A DNA stretch of 64,000 nucleotides from Lepisosteus oculatus (lineage: Eukaryota > Chordata > Actinopteri > Semionotiformes > Lepisosteidae): assembly GCF_040954835.1 (NCBI RefSeq), contig NC_090709.1, positions 37,846,039 to 37,910,038 of the forward strand. The letters run 5' to 3'. The notes beneath the pieces are model-generated. The model was not told the origin of the DNA. It did not search any database and saw nothing but the letters and a program-made list of their open reading frames with translations. A program made the translations under genes and the position numbers. The number at the start of each line of letters is the position of its first letter. Position 1 is the first letter of the stretch. Positions 48,671-58,545 of this stretch are shown here, piece after piece.

Positions 48671-49000
48671 ACAAGACGGACTCGGCAGGAGCTGTTTCTT
48701 GCTCTCCGGAGTGAAGGTGCTCTGGGAAGAGACGAGCAAATCTTCAGACTCTTTGCAAATGAGACATCATGACAGCTGTGCCGACCTGCTCTTTATTGAC
48801 CTGTTGAACCTGTTTGTGTAAAAAGCAGTCTTGTGTACCCCTGATTGTGTTATGTGTACTCTAGTGTGTTTGCAGCGCTCGTCCTGTCTGGTTTATCAAC
48901 TCGACACAGAAACAAAACCCACTGCCGTCGTGTCTGTGGGTTTCTGAGCTCTCTTGTCTTGTTTGCAAACTTTTTTCCTGTGTTTATTTTACTTTGTTAA
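48671..49000. other. No gene; one more weak LINE-tail block
   Basis: 48793-48870 shows another diverged copy of the TTATTGACCTGTTGAACC ... GTACCCCTGA block. The rest is unassigned. Confidence 0.4.
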
Positions 49001-49010
49001 ATAAAACGTG

Positions 49011-49024
49011 GTTGCCGGGGCAAC
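49011..49024 (+). promoter_or_regulatory. Perfect RFX X-box, candidate promoter
   Basis: GTTGCCGGGGCAAC is a full palindromic X-box of the GTTGCC-NN-GGCAAC type bound by RFX factors, best known from promoters of ciliary genes. The flanks are GC-rich. A candidate exon with a good donor lies 100-350 bp downstream on the plus strand. Function and ciliary role are inference. Confidence 0.5.
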
Positions 49025-49059
49025 GGAGCTGCAGTAGTTGTTGCCGGAGCGGGTCTGAC

Positions 49060-49360
49060 CTCCAGCAGGTCAACAGGCGGCTTTTTTAATCTAATCTGCG
49101 AGAAAAACAGAAACTTAAGAAACTTTAGTCTAAAAAGCGCTGGCTGGAGTATTTTGTGGAAAAAACGGTGACTCGCAGGCTGTGGGACAGGACTATCAGG
49201 GACACATCAGCGCTGGACACCAGCCTCACACCGCTGGGCTCACTGCACCATGAGCGAGTCCGTCGGCGCCTCCTCCTGCTGGGGTGTGTTACTGCAGGAG
49301 TGAGGAGTCTCCGGTCTCCGGTCTCCGGTCGCGTCATGATCTGCATGTGGAGGTGGAAAG
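49060..49360 (+). other. Candidate first exon with splice donor at 49361
   Basis: Downstream of the X-box, GC-rich DNA ends in GGAAAG|GTGAGAG, a strong donor at 49361. An ATG in good context (CACCATGA, 49251) starts a 17-codon frame that stops at 49302, so it would be an upstream ORF. In another frame an ATG at 49336 would give Met-Ile-Cys-Met-Trp-Arg-Trp-Lys before the donor. That frame is open back to about 49127 without an earlier ATG. Which start is used cannot be told. The downstream gene is not recognised. The long ORF running on past the donor is SINE and minisatellite sequence. Confidence 0.3.
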
Positions 49361-49365
49361 GTGAG

Positions 49366-49411
49366 AGACGGCGGCGCAGTGGGTGGCAGCGCTGGGAGCC
49401 TGGATTTAGTT
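49366..49411 (+). mobile_element. SINE-like head at the start of the 60-bp minisatellite
   Basis: The stretch GCGCAGTGGGTGGCAGCGCT with GGGAGCCTGG resembles the start of a widespread fish SINE/MITE-type repeat whose next part (TGTCTGTGTGGAGTCTGCATG) is what is tandemly amplified to the right. It begins within 10 bp of the candidate donor. Confidence 0.4.
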
Positions 49412-50925
49412 CCTGGGGTGCTGTCTGTGTGGAGTCTGCATGCTCTGCCTGTGTTCTCAAGGTTCCTGTTCATGGGGTGCTGTCTGTGTGGAGTCTGCAT
49501 GCTCTGCCTGTGTTCTCATGGGTCCTGTTCATGGGGTGCTGTCTGTGTGGAGTCTGCATGCTCTGCCCCTGTTCTCATGGGTCCTGTTCATGGGGTGCTG
49601 TCTGTGTGGAGTCTGCATGCTCTGCCCCTGTTCTCATGGGTCTGGTTTCCTGGGGTGCTGTCTGTGTGGAGTCTGCATGCTCTGCCCCTGTTCTCATGGG
49701 TTCAGTTTCCTGGGGTGCTGTCTGTGTGGAGTTTGCATGCTCTGCCTGTGTTCTCATGGGTCTGGTTTCTTGGGCTGCTGTCTGTGTGGAGTCTGCATGC
49801 TCTGCCCCTGTTCTCATGGGTCCTGTTCCTGGGGTGGTGTCTGTGTGGAGTCTGCATGCTCTGCCCCTGTTCTCATGGGTCCTGTTCCTGGGGTGCTGTC
49901 TGTGTGGAGTCTGCATGCTCTGCCCCGTTGTCATGGGTCTGGTTTCCTGGGGTGCTGTCTGTGTGGAGTTTGCATGCTCTGCCTGTGTTCTCATGGGTCT
50001 GGTTTCCTGGGCTGCTGTCTGTGTGGAGTCTGCATGCTCTGCCTGTGTTCTCATGGGTCCTGTTCATGGGCTGCTGTCTGTGTGGAGTCTGCATGCTCTG
50101 CCTGTGTTCTCAAGGTTCCTGTTCATGGGGTGCTGTCTGTGTGGAGTCTGCATGCTCTGCCTGTGTTCTCAAGGTTCCTGTTCATGGGGTGCTGTCTGTG
50201 TGGAGTCTGCATGCTCTGCCTGTGTTCTCAAGGTTCCTGTTCATGGGTGTTGTCTGTGTGGTGTCTGCATGCTTTTCCCCTGTAATCATGGTTCTGGTGT
50301 CCTGGGGTGCTGTCTGTGTGGAGTCTGCATGCTCTGCCCCTGTAATCATGGGTCTGGTGTCCTGGGGTGCTGTCTGTGTGGAGTCTGCATGCTCTCCCCC
50401 GGTTCTCATGGGTCTGGTTTCCTGGGGTGCTGTCTGTGTGGAGTCTGCATGCTCTGCCCCTGTTCTCATGGGTCTGGTGTCCTGGGGTGCTGTCTGTGTG
50501 GAGTCTGCATGCTCTGCCCCTGTTCTTATTATTCTGGTGTCCTGGGGTGCTGTCTGTGTGGAGTCTGCATGCTCTGCCCCTGTTCTCATGGGTCTGGTGT
50601 CCTGGGGTGCTGTCTGTGTGGAGTCTGCATGCTCTGCCCCTGTTCTTATTATTCTGGTGTCCTGGGGTGCTGTCTGTGTGGAGTCTGCATGCTCTGCCCC
50701 TGTTCTCATGGGTCTGGTGTCCTGGGGTGCTGTCTTTGTGGAGTCTGCATGCTCTGCCCCTGTTCTCATGGGTCTGGTGTCCTGGGGTGCTGTCTGTGTG
50801 GAGTCTGCATGCTCTGCCCCTGTTCTCATGGGTCTGTTCCTGGGGTGCTGTGTGTGTGGAGTTTGCAGGCTCTGCCTGTGTTCTCATGGGTCTGGTTCCT
50901 GGGGTGCTGTCTTTGTGGAGCTGAT
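49412..50925 (+). repeat. 60-bp minisatellite derived from a SINE-like sequence, about 25 copies
   Basis: Each unit reads CTGGGGTGCTGTCTGTGTGG, AGTCTGCATGCTCTGCC and TGTTCTCATGGGTCTGG or a variant (length 56-60 bp). Because the unit is often 60 bp, long frames are open on both strands, giving Cys/Val-rich or His/Thr-rich 20-residue repeats. All three plus frames give long ORFs over the same DNA, so I do not call a gene. Confidence 0.93.
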
Positions 50926-50929
50926 TAAA

Positions 50930-51300
50930 ACAGTGACCTCCTTCCTCTACAGATTTTTTTTTTTATTCCGGTGGGATCATCTGCAGACTTGATTCCTTTC
51001 ACAGCAGTGATACACAGTTGTTAGCATAGGAGGAGTACAGAAGAGGTGACAGCAGTGCTGGGGACCCTGGTATCTCTTCCACTGAGGACCCTCTGGCACA
51101 ACCAGAGGTGTCAAATTGCCTCCATTCTTTGTAAAATTAAAGGTTTCTCTGGACTGCAGTCCCCTCCCGCTTCGCTTTGGATATGCTGTGCTGTTCTCTA
51201 CAACAGAAGACCCTTTGTTTGGAAGGAATGGTAAGCTAAAAGCAGAGTCACAATCTCTGATACATCTAATCAAAACAGTAAGTTCTTTAAAACAACTAAA
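50930..51300 (+). repeat. Dispersed duplicate D2, copy 2
   Basis: Matches 47470-47760 but is longer by about 95 bp in the middle. It lies directly after the 60-bp minisatellite. No conserved coding frame. Confidence 0.75.
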
Positions 51301-52040
51301 AAAAACTGTCATAAAGTAAAAACGAATTTGCAAGTCAAGGTGCACCACTTAAACCCCCAGGAAAACAAAATCCCCACCTGATCGTATCCCAGTTGAGGAG
51401 AAAGCCAGGGCTACAATGCCAACCAGTCCGTCACTCCAGGTGTCCCGACACACGAGTAAAAACCTTTCCTGTTCATCACCTGTCAGGTTTCAAGTCAGAA
51501 GGATGGGCGTCTCCAGGCCGGTCTCTGCAGCTGAGGCTCTGAGGAGCTCCTGACAGACATGAGTGGAGCTTCGCTTTCAACACCACTGTGGTCAGTAAAG
51601 GTTTAATATTCTTAAACACTGAGAGCTGGAGTTTCTCTGAACGTTATCTGATCACAGCAGCCATGTTTCATTCACACCAGAACTCACAACACAAACTAAC
51701 AGTGCAAGTTAACGTGACTGTAAAAATATGCATCGTATTACATAATATATTTGTAAAGCAGCCTGAAGGTGCTGATTTCACAGGCATCTGTCTGATGTGC
51801 TGTAGAGTGGGCCTGCTGGACGATGGATGGACGAGTCGCCCCTTCCTGCAGATGCAGTACCAAAGTCAAAACACCAGAGGAGTGAAAACATTTGTAGAAA
51901 AGTCATTTTCAGATGCGTTGTGTTTTCTTGAGAGAGGGAGTCTTCATTATCCCCGAGGTGGACGTGTTTCACGGCAGCAGGCAATATATAGAAAAGCACA
52001 CAAACTAACAACACACAGGCACATGCCCAAGAGTCATCTG
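51301..52040. other. No gene recognised
   Basis: 740 bases with a 190-codon plus-strand ORF (51588 onward) that runs into the following minisatellite. It carries no motif I recognise and looks fortuitous. No repeat relationship to other parts of the window is seen. Confidence 0.35.
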
Positions 52041-52042
52041 TT

Positions 52043-52645
52043 GAGATCACACACTGTATTATTATTATTGAGAGACGGGCTCACTCTCTGTTCCTCAGGC
52101 TGGGACAGGAGATCACACACTGTATTATTATTATTGAGAGACAGGCTCACTGTTCCTTAGGCTGGGACAGGAGATCACACACTGTATTATTATTATTGAG
52201 AGACGGGCTCACTCTCTGTTCCTCACGCTGGGACAGGAGATCACAAGGTGTATTATTATTATTGAGAGACAGGCTCACTGTCTGTTCCTCAGGCTGGGAC
52301 AGGAGATCACACACTGTATTATTATTATTGAGAGACAGGCTCACTGTCTGTTCCTCAGGCTGGGACAGGAGATCACACACTGTATTATTATTATTGAGAG
52401 ACAGGCTCACTGTTCCTCAGGCTGGGACAGGAGATCACACATTGGATTATTATTATTATTGAGAGACAGGCTCACTGTTCCTCAGGCTGGGACAGGAGAT
52501 CACACACTGTATTATTATTATTGAGAGACAGGCTCACTGTTCCTCAGGCTGGGACAGGAGATCACACATTGGATTATTATTATTATTGAGAGACAGGCTC
52601 ACTGTTCCTCAGGCTGGGACAGGAGATCACACACTGTATTATTTC
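52043..52645 (-). repeat. Minisatellite of 62-67 bp units, about 9-10 copies, seeded by a LINE end
   Basis: Units contain GAGATCACACACTGTATTAT, a variable ATT run, GAGAGACAGGCTCACTG and TTCCTCAGGCTGGGACAG. On the minus strand the unit reads NNNNTVCDLLSQPEEQ, the same residues as the C-terminal end of the adjacent LINE copy B (ERNNTVCDLLSQ). The array is therefore an amplification of the LINE 3' end. Confidence 0.9.
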
Positions 52646-54245
52646 TCTCCCAGCAGGACTCAACATTGTTCTGATTCTGACAGGTTTGCGATATGATCTG
52701 TTTTATTGGCGAATAATGTTCGTCTTGTTCCAGAATATTTCTTGCCGTGAGGCAGAAAGTGTATCTCTCTTTCCTTTTTTTCTTTCGGCAATGGGAGCAC
52801 AGCCTGTCCTCTCTGGACATTCGGGTCTTTGTCAGCCAGTTGCTCTGGCGTGATTGTGTCTCTGAACCTGTACTTGACAGGGTCTGTATCTCTTTGCTGT
52901 TTCTTAGCCTGGTCAAATATCCAGCTAGTGTTTATTGTGTGGATTGTCTGTTTAGGATTCTGTAGCATTCCAGTTTGGAGGATGTTTTTACTCTTTTGGA
53001 TGGAGTATCTACAGGCTGTTTGTCCCATTTAGTGTAATCTTGCTCACTGAGGGGATCCCACACTTCACTGCAGTATAGGGTAAAGGGTTCGATTGCACTT
53101 TTGAATATTCAGAGCCAGTTGTATTTGGGGGACTGATGTTGTAGAGCCTCTTTTTACTGCCATGGAAAGCCCTGTGTGCCTTCTCCTTCAGTGACTTCAC
53201 TGCCAGGAACACTCCCAGATGAACTGATTGTCCGTTAGAAGTATGTGTAGTAGGTTGTGTTTCAAAGTGTTGTTGTTCACTGTGAAGTTGTAACTGTTTT
53301 CCTGAGATCTGGATCTGTTCTGGGAACCAATGACTCTGGTCTCACGCAGAAGGGCTATCAGTGTCCAGGTCTGACAGTCCTGCTCCAAGAGTGCCAGGCT
53401 CTGCTGTTCTGGGTCCAGATGGGCTGGCAGTGCCCAGGTGTGACAGTCCTGCTCCAGCAGTGCCAGGCTCTGCTGTTCTGGGTCCAGATTGACTGGCAGT
53501 GCCCAGGTGTGACAGTCCTGCTCCAGCAGTGCCAGGCTCTGCTGTTCTGGGTCCAGATGGGCTGGCAGTGCCCAGGTGTGACAGTGCTGCTCCAGTAGTG
53601 CCAGGCTCTGCTGTTCTGGGTCCAGATGGGCTGGCAGTGCCCAGGTGTGACAGTGCTGCTCCAGCGGTGCCAGGCTCTGCTGTTCTGGGTCCAGATGGGC
53701 CATCAGAGCCCAGGTGTGAATGTTATGGGATGTGTGGTGGTTTGGTAGGAAGCCAGTCTGACTCTAATGCAGGACATTGTGCTCAGTAAGGAGGGCCGGT
53801 TATCAGATATTCAAGATACGACAGAGTTCCTTCCCCTGTTCACACTGAAGCCCCGGTACCTGTTGGGGTCGAGTCTGTCTCCATTCTTACAGACGGGCGT
53901 GATCAGTCCTTGATTCCCGGCCTCGGGGAAACAGCCGGCCGTCAGGACAAGGTTGAGGAGTTTGAGCAGGCTTTGCTGCAGGTCTGAGCTGCAGTTGGGT
54001 CAGGCGTTGTTGACTGTGTCTTGGCCACAGTTCTTTCATGGTCTGAGAGTTGTCTGTTTGTGTATGTGCTTATCTTCTTTAGGGTGTGTCTAACCATCTC
54101 ACAGTATCTGAGGCGCAGTTCAGAGTGGTGTGGTGTTGTTTTAGTTCTGGTAGTTCTCTTCAGTTGTTTCTGCACTCTGTATCAAACCATTTGATATTGT
54201 TTCTGAGTGTGTTTCATATGAATTTAGTCATTTTGATTTTAAGGC
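52646..54245 (-). mobile_element. Internally deleted LINE, copy B
   Basis: Collinear with copy A and with the same loss of the YADD region, but it extends further at its 3' side. Minus-strand frames read, in order: finger segment (about 54175-53720), five 69-bp units, SLKEKAHRAFHGSKKRLYNI (near 53150), and an end domain with DRLCSHCRKK and a diverged HFL...KYSGTR motif (52910-52660). Stops and frame changes break it into pieces. Confidence 0.8.
53350..53703 (-). repeat. 69-bp minisatellite inside LINE copy B, 5 copies
   Basis: Same 23-residue unit as in copy A (DPEQQSLALLEQHCHTWALP plus link), five units instead of seven, in frame. Confidence 0.92.
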
Positions 54246-55146
54246 TAGTTTTTCAAAAACATGGTTTAAATTTATGCCCAACTTGTTGGTTTGATACAGA
54301 GCGTTTTGAAATGTAAGGGATCAAGTAATGGGTTTATTCCCTGCTATAAAGAGATGAAAGAAAACAATGTTTTGGCTATGGAGCCTTCTTCGAAGTTTGA
54401 AATGTAGTTTATTTTGTTTGAAGTTTGTCTTTAGGGCTCTTTGGCATTCGTGGCTGTTTGGAGCCCATCTGTGTGCCTGGTGCAGGTCATGCAGCTGGCT
54501 GGGCTGTGTCAGTGTGTCCCTGTGCTGCTGTGTTCTCTTGAGCTGAGTATGGCCTAAAAGTGAAGGCACTCTTACAGCACAGTGCATCACGCTGATTTCC
54601 CGAGCTGAGCTGACAGTGATCTTACTTGCAGTAGTTTTGTTTGCACCAGGTGGCAAAATCTTCTATAGTTGGCCCATGACCCCACACACCTGCCTGCAAG
54701 AAACTATTAACAGAGTTGTCTGCAAATCTGTGTCGTACTCGACTGGTAATATGTTACAAATTGTATACTGAACAAAGAGAAAGGAAGACCATACAGATCC
54801 TCGGGAAACACTTGTGCAAGAATGTAACTTGTGAGATAAAGTATTGTTGACTCTTAGCCCCTGAGTTCTGTCTGGAAGGAAATCAGCAACCCAACTGCAA
54901 GATTAAGATCAGCACCAAAATTAGACAGTAGGGTGGTTGCCAGTACATATGATGCCAATATTATGATTTATTTTACCTACGCATGAAAATAAAATGCAAC
55001 CGTGAATTGTGATGAGTAAGAATGAAGGGATTGAATTCATCTTTAGTGCCCTGAAGGTAATTTGTTTTGCACATCAAAAGCTCAAACATGAAACATACAT
55101 GACAATAATAAAACGCAACAACAGTACAGTACCATAATACATATCA
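54246..55146. other. About 900-bp segment absent from copy A
   Basis: Copy A goes from TTTTGATTTTAAG (45839) through about 19 bp directly to ATTAGCTTGTAATG (45862). Copy B has about 900 bp between the same two points. A minus-strand ORF (54321-54656) contains NKTTASKITVSSARE, which resembles a part of the same LINE type, so some of the segment may be LINE sequence. No gene is recognised. Confidence 0.5.
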
Positions 55147-55399
55147 ATTAGCTTGTAATGAGTTTATAACAGTAATAAGATTCCTACAAGCACTCTTTTC
55201 ATTGTCCAACAACTGAAAGCTTTTAGGTATAAAGGAATAGTCCTCTAATATTTGATGTGTGAGATTATTAATATGTCGGGATGCTGGATACGTTGAGTCT
55301 GACAATTTTTAATATGACAATACTGCTACTACTATTAATAATACAGCATGGCAAGACTTCTTTCAGCCATTTCCCACCCCTCCACCTCAGTGGATCACA
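55147..55399. repeat. Flank of LINE copy B, duplicated from 45.86-46.11 kb
   Basis: Shares ATTAGCTTGTAATGAGTTTA, CAACAACTGAAAGCTTTTAG and the following 150 bp with copy A. Small differences include a missing AACA and some substitutions. Confidence 0.75.
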
Positions 55400-55406
55400 C
55401 ATGTTA

Positions 55407-55692
55407 GGGGTGGAGCAGTGGCTCTGTGGCTAAGGATCTGCACCTGTGACTGGAAGGTTGCCGGTTCAAATCCCGCAGCCGGCAGAGGAATCCTACTCCA
55501 CTGGCCCCTGAGCAAGGCCCCGAACCCCAACTGCTCCAGGGGCGCCGTATAAATGGCTGACCCTGCGCTCTGACCCCAAGCTTCTCTCCGTGTCTGTGTC
55601 TCCATGGAGACGCGAAAAGGTACGCGAAAAGACGAATTCTTAATGCAAGAAATTGTATAGGGCTAATAAAGAAACATTATCATTATTATTAT
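55407..55692 (+). mobile_element. tRNA-derived SINE with 7-bp target duplication
   Basis: The 5' part is tRNA-like: an A-box-like GTGGCTCTGTGGCTAAGG and a clear B box GGTTCAAATCC (55463-55473). A SINE body and an AATAAAG-ATT-rich tail follow. CATGTTA flanks it on both sides (55400-55406 and 55693-55699). The paralogous site at about 46110 has CATGTTA once and no insert, so insertion came after the segmental duplication. It is not a functional tRNA gene: the 3' half of a tRNA fold is missing. A 72-codon minus-strand ORF inside it is fortuitous. Confidence 0.93.
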
Positions 55693-55699
55693 CATGTTA

Positions 55700-56230
55700 A
55701 ACTTCCATCTCATGTTTAGAACAGAAATGGGCAATCCTATATTACAAATACTTACCACCAGGCAATTGAACATTTTCTCATAAATAATCCATTTATATTT
55801 TCACAAAATAGTTTTTTTCAAGTCCACAGTGCACAGGCTTTAATTTTCCTGTGCAGAATAGCCCTATATAAGTGTAAATATTTTTTTATTCAACAGAAGC
55901 AGTAGGACGAGTGAAGTGCTCCCTCTGTTGGCCGATCGGTGGAATTAAACTGGAAAAAGAAATTCTGATTTTTACATTGATGGGCCAATGGCGCCACTTG
56001 GTGGCCATAAAGCAAAATTTCACCTTTTAAAGTTTTGAACAGAATATTCATATAATAGTTTTTATTTTTTAAAATTTATTAATTAATAGTTTATTAAATT
56101 ATGTAAGCCTTTAAAACAATCAAGAATACAATACAAACAAGAGTACATTTCATGACAAAGCAGCGTCAGGGGTACATGTTACAAAATAAATACACATTTT
56201 GAAAAAAGTTTTTACAAATTAAATAAAGAT
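55700..56230. repeat. Rest of the duplicated flank
   Basis: Matches 46113-46540 in pieces, including the block with TGGCGCCACTTGGTGGCC (about 55988-56006; copy A has TGGCGCCGCTTGGTGGTC). It grades into the 3' end of the minus-strand L1-like relic. Confidence 0.6.
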
Positions 56231-56558
56231 TATCTACATCAGTTTCATATTTTTACAATTTGAAATAGTCTGCAGATTCTCCTTTACATCCATTTTAAAG
56301 TGCTCAGACAAAGGATTCTTCCCAGACCACTTCATTTTGTGTACATGATAATGTGACCTCCTAATAAAGTTCATTACAAAGGATAGTTTTGTATCATTTT
56401 CGATGGGGCTGGAATTGAACATGATGTATTACTTCAGAACAAATATCAATATTGGTCTCTATTTTAATATAGGTTTGAAACTCAGTGCAGACAGGTTTTA
56501 CCCTGGGACATAACCAAAATACATGTTGAATAGTTTCAGGGCTACAGTCACATTTATC
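56231..56558 (-). mobile_element. L1-like LINE ORF2 end, split by the hAT element
   Basis: The minus strand reads DDKCDCSPETIQHVFWLCPR, the Cys-rich PET motif of L1-like ORF2, followed by about 50 residues of its C-terminus and the 3' part. The N-terminal continuation lies beyond the hAT insertion at 57995-58060, where the sequence before the motif resumes. Confidence 0.7.
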
Positions 56559-56566
56559 ATCTATAT

Positions 56567-57986
56567 CAGTGGTTCTCAAACTTTTTGGACCAAGTACCAC
56601 CCCTAATCCCCTAATCCAACCAAAGCATCCAAGTACCACCTACAAGTCATCATCTCATAGGAACCCCAGAAATTCTCAATGACCAACATGAGTGTACTCA
56701 CACATACATATAATAAATATTATAATAATAAACTTTATTTGATATAGCGCCTTTAAAGGTGGCTTCTCAAAGTGTTTTACAGAAAAAAAAAACATTAACA
56801 ACAACTAATAAAAAAGCGCCATTTCAGTGAGAGGGGTGTGCCTGTTTAGTTGAGCAAAGGAGATGTGAATTAATTTTTCGAGCCTTGATACAATTCACAA
56901 CAGAGTCTAACAGATATTAAATTGTCAGGCATTTTCTTGACGGCAAAGGTCTCGCGGTGGATGTTGTAATGCGTACTTTAATTTCTGGAGCAACCTCTCT
57001 AATTCGTGCAACTACACCGTTATGTCGGCTTGTCATTGGTCTAGCACCGTCTGTACAAACTCAGACGCATTTTATCAAGTCGAGGCCATTCTCTTCGATA
57101 CATTTATTCAGAAGCTGAAATATGTGCTCTCCTGTAGTTCCTGTTGGTAGCGGTTTACAGAACAGAAAGTCTTCATGGGACATACCCTCAAACTCGTATC
57201 TAACATAAACGAGCAAATTGGCCAAATCGACTACAGACTCATCTAATTGCAGTGAAAAACATCTGCTCATCTTAACGTGCTCTATCAGTGTACTTTTGAT
57301 ATAATCCTTCATTTCAATAATTCTATGAATGACTGTGTCTTTCAGGGGGAGGGGGGCAGCAGGTCGAGCTGTTTAGCAGCTTTTTCTCTACACATAATAC
57401 GTGTCAGCTCTTTTGCCAACGGTAAATAAGGTTCTTCAAAAATAGTGTAGCTTACCTGCTTTAGCAATCCGCAAGCTTGCATTTTTCCGCGTTTCCGTTT
57501 TTATTTCCGTATTTATTAAAAGTTTTTATTTCATGCGCATGGGAGCGAAACAGAGACGCTCGGTGTATTTTTCTCAAATCAGAACAGTTCTTAAATATTT
57601 TTTTGTTATCACGCTTTCGTGTGTTCACAAGATTACCTGCGTTCGTAGCACGTATTTCTATGCATTCCTGTTTTTACAATGTTGGCAAAATCACGCACAT
57701 TCTCCTTTCTCCCTATTTGCTGGAGATACAGTAGCTTTTTTTAAATACAATTGGTCACTTACATCCGTAGCACGCATTCCTATAGAGTGGTATAGAATTA
57801 CAGAGTATCTCTTGTGTCCACTGAAGTATTAGCGCGCACTGTATCGTAGTACGTAGGCTGCGTATTCGACACGTATTAAAATACAAAATATGAAAACCCG
57901 TCCTGATTTTTCAGTGCACACTACACAGTTCCAGGGTCATTTGGCGTACCACTGCCGGTACGCGTACCACAGTTTGTGAACCACTG
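56567..57986 (-). mobile_element. hAT-superfamily DNA transposon (1420 bp) with 8-bp target duplication
   Basis: Left end CAGTGGTTCTCAAACTTTTT and right end (inverse) CAGTGGTTCACAAACTGTGG are hAT/Charlie-type terminal repeats. ATCTATAT flanks both ends (56559-56566 and 57987-57994). The interior holds the remains of a transposase on the minus strand and, at 56700-56790, an AATAAACTTTATTTGATATAGCGCC segment typical of fish SINE/LINE tails, so another repeat is nested or captured. Confidence 0.93.
56880..57480 (-). pseudogene. hAT transposase fragment, disrupted
   Basis: Minus-strand frames read LRIAKAGK, then a segment with LAKELTRIMCREKAAKQLDL, then MKDYIKS...FSLQLDES, LLVYVRYEFEG, EDFLFCKPLPTGTTGEHIF, ENGLDLIKCV, stop, VCTDGARPMTSRHNGVV and IREVAPEIKV. 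This is the order found in the hAT transposases related to the ZBED5, SCAND3 and GTF2IRD2 host genes. The TGA at 57061-57063 replaces the residue between KCV and VCTDGA. Further frameshifts lie near 57340 and after EIKV, and the C-terminal dimerisation domain is missing. The element cannot encode its own transposase. Confidence 0.88.
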
Positions 57987-57994
57987 ATCTATAT

Positions 57995-58545
57995 TAATTT
58001 AGAAAACTCTTTCATGTTTAAATACAGTGGTCACCACTTAGGATCCCAAGAGCTTCTGATCTCTAACTAGTTTCAGGAAAAAAAATCAAGAAAAATCATT
58101 TTGAATTTGTGCAAAAAGTGGAAAAATATAAGGAAAAAGGAATATGAGATAAATAAAACTTTAATAAGCTGATGAACTGCTTTCCATTGAAAATTTCCAT
58201 CCATTGTCTAATGGCTTCATCCACTCAGTGATGCATTGTCTCGTGTGGCTGGTATAAGAGACGTACTGAAATCGATTGCCAAAAGGATTTGTAAGTCGGT
58301 GATGAAAAAGTACCAATTATTTTTCAAGTACTTACATTTCTGAAGTACTAAAGCCATCAAGTTTTTCTTTGGTAATGTTTTTTCATGTAATTATTTGCAT
58401 GTAAATGAGAAAACATGAGACGATCCCTGTGTATGAGTGAGATCTTTAAAAATAAAATGCTACTGCAATGCCAGTTACATTATTAGGTGACGCTTCCAGT
58501 GAATGTTCACTTTTACACCAGTCTAATGAGGCTCAATCATTTTAT
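57995..58545. other. Continuation of the L1-like relic, then unassigned AT-rich DNA
   Basis: The first 60-70 bp continue, on the minus strand, the L1-like ORF2 interrupted by the hAT element. The rest has no recognisable gene or repeat. Confidence 0.4.

Noticed and set aside
49156..50992. ORFs of 590 and 543 codons and minus-strand ORFs of over 200 codons over the 60-bp minisatellite
   Set aside because: Three plus frames and at least two minus frames are all open over the same repeat, the sign of a unit length divisible by three. The 590-codon frame also begins at a GTG, not an ATG.
55420..55480. Functional tRNA gene
   Set aside because: A- and B-box-like sequences are present, but no acceptor-stem pairing or 3' half follows. 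The body, tail and target duplications show a SINE.
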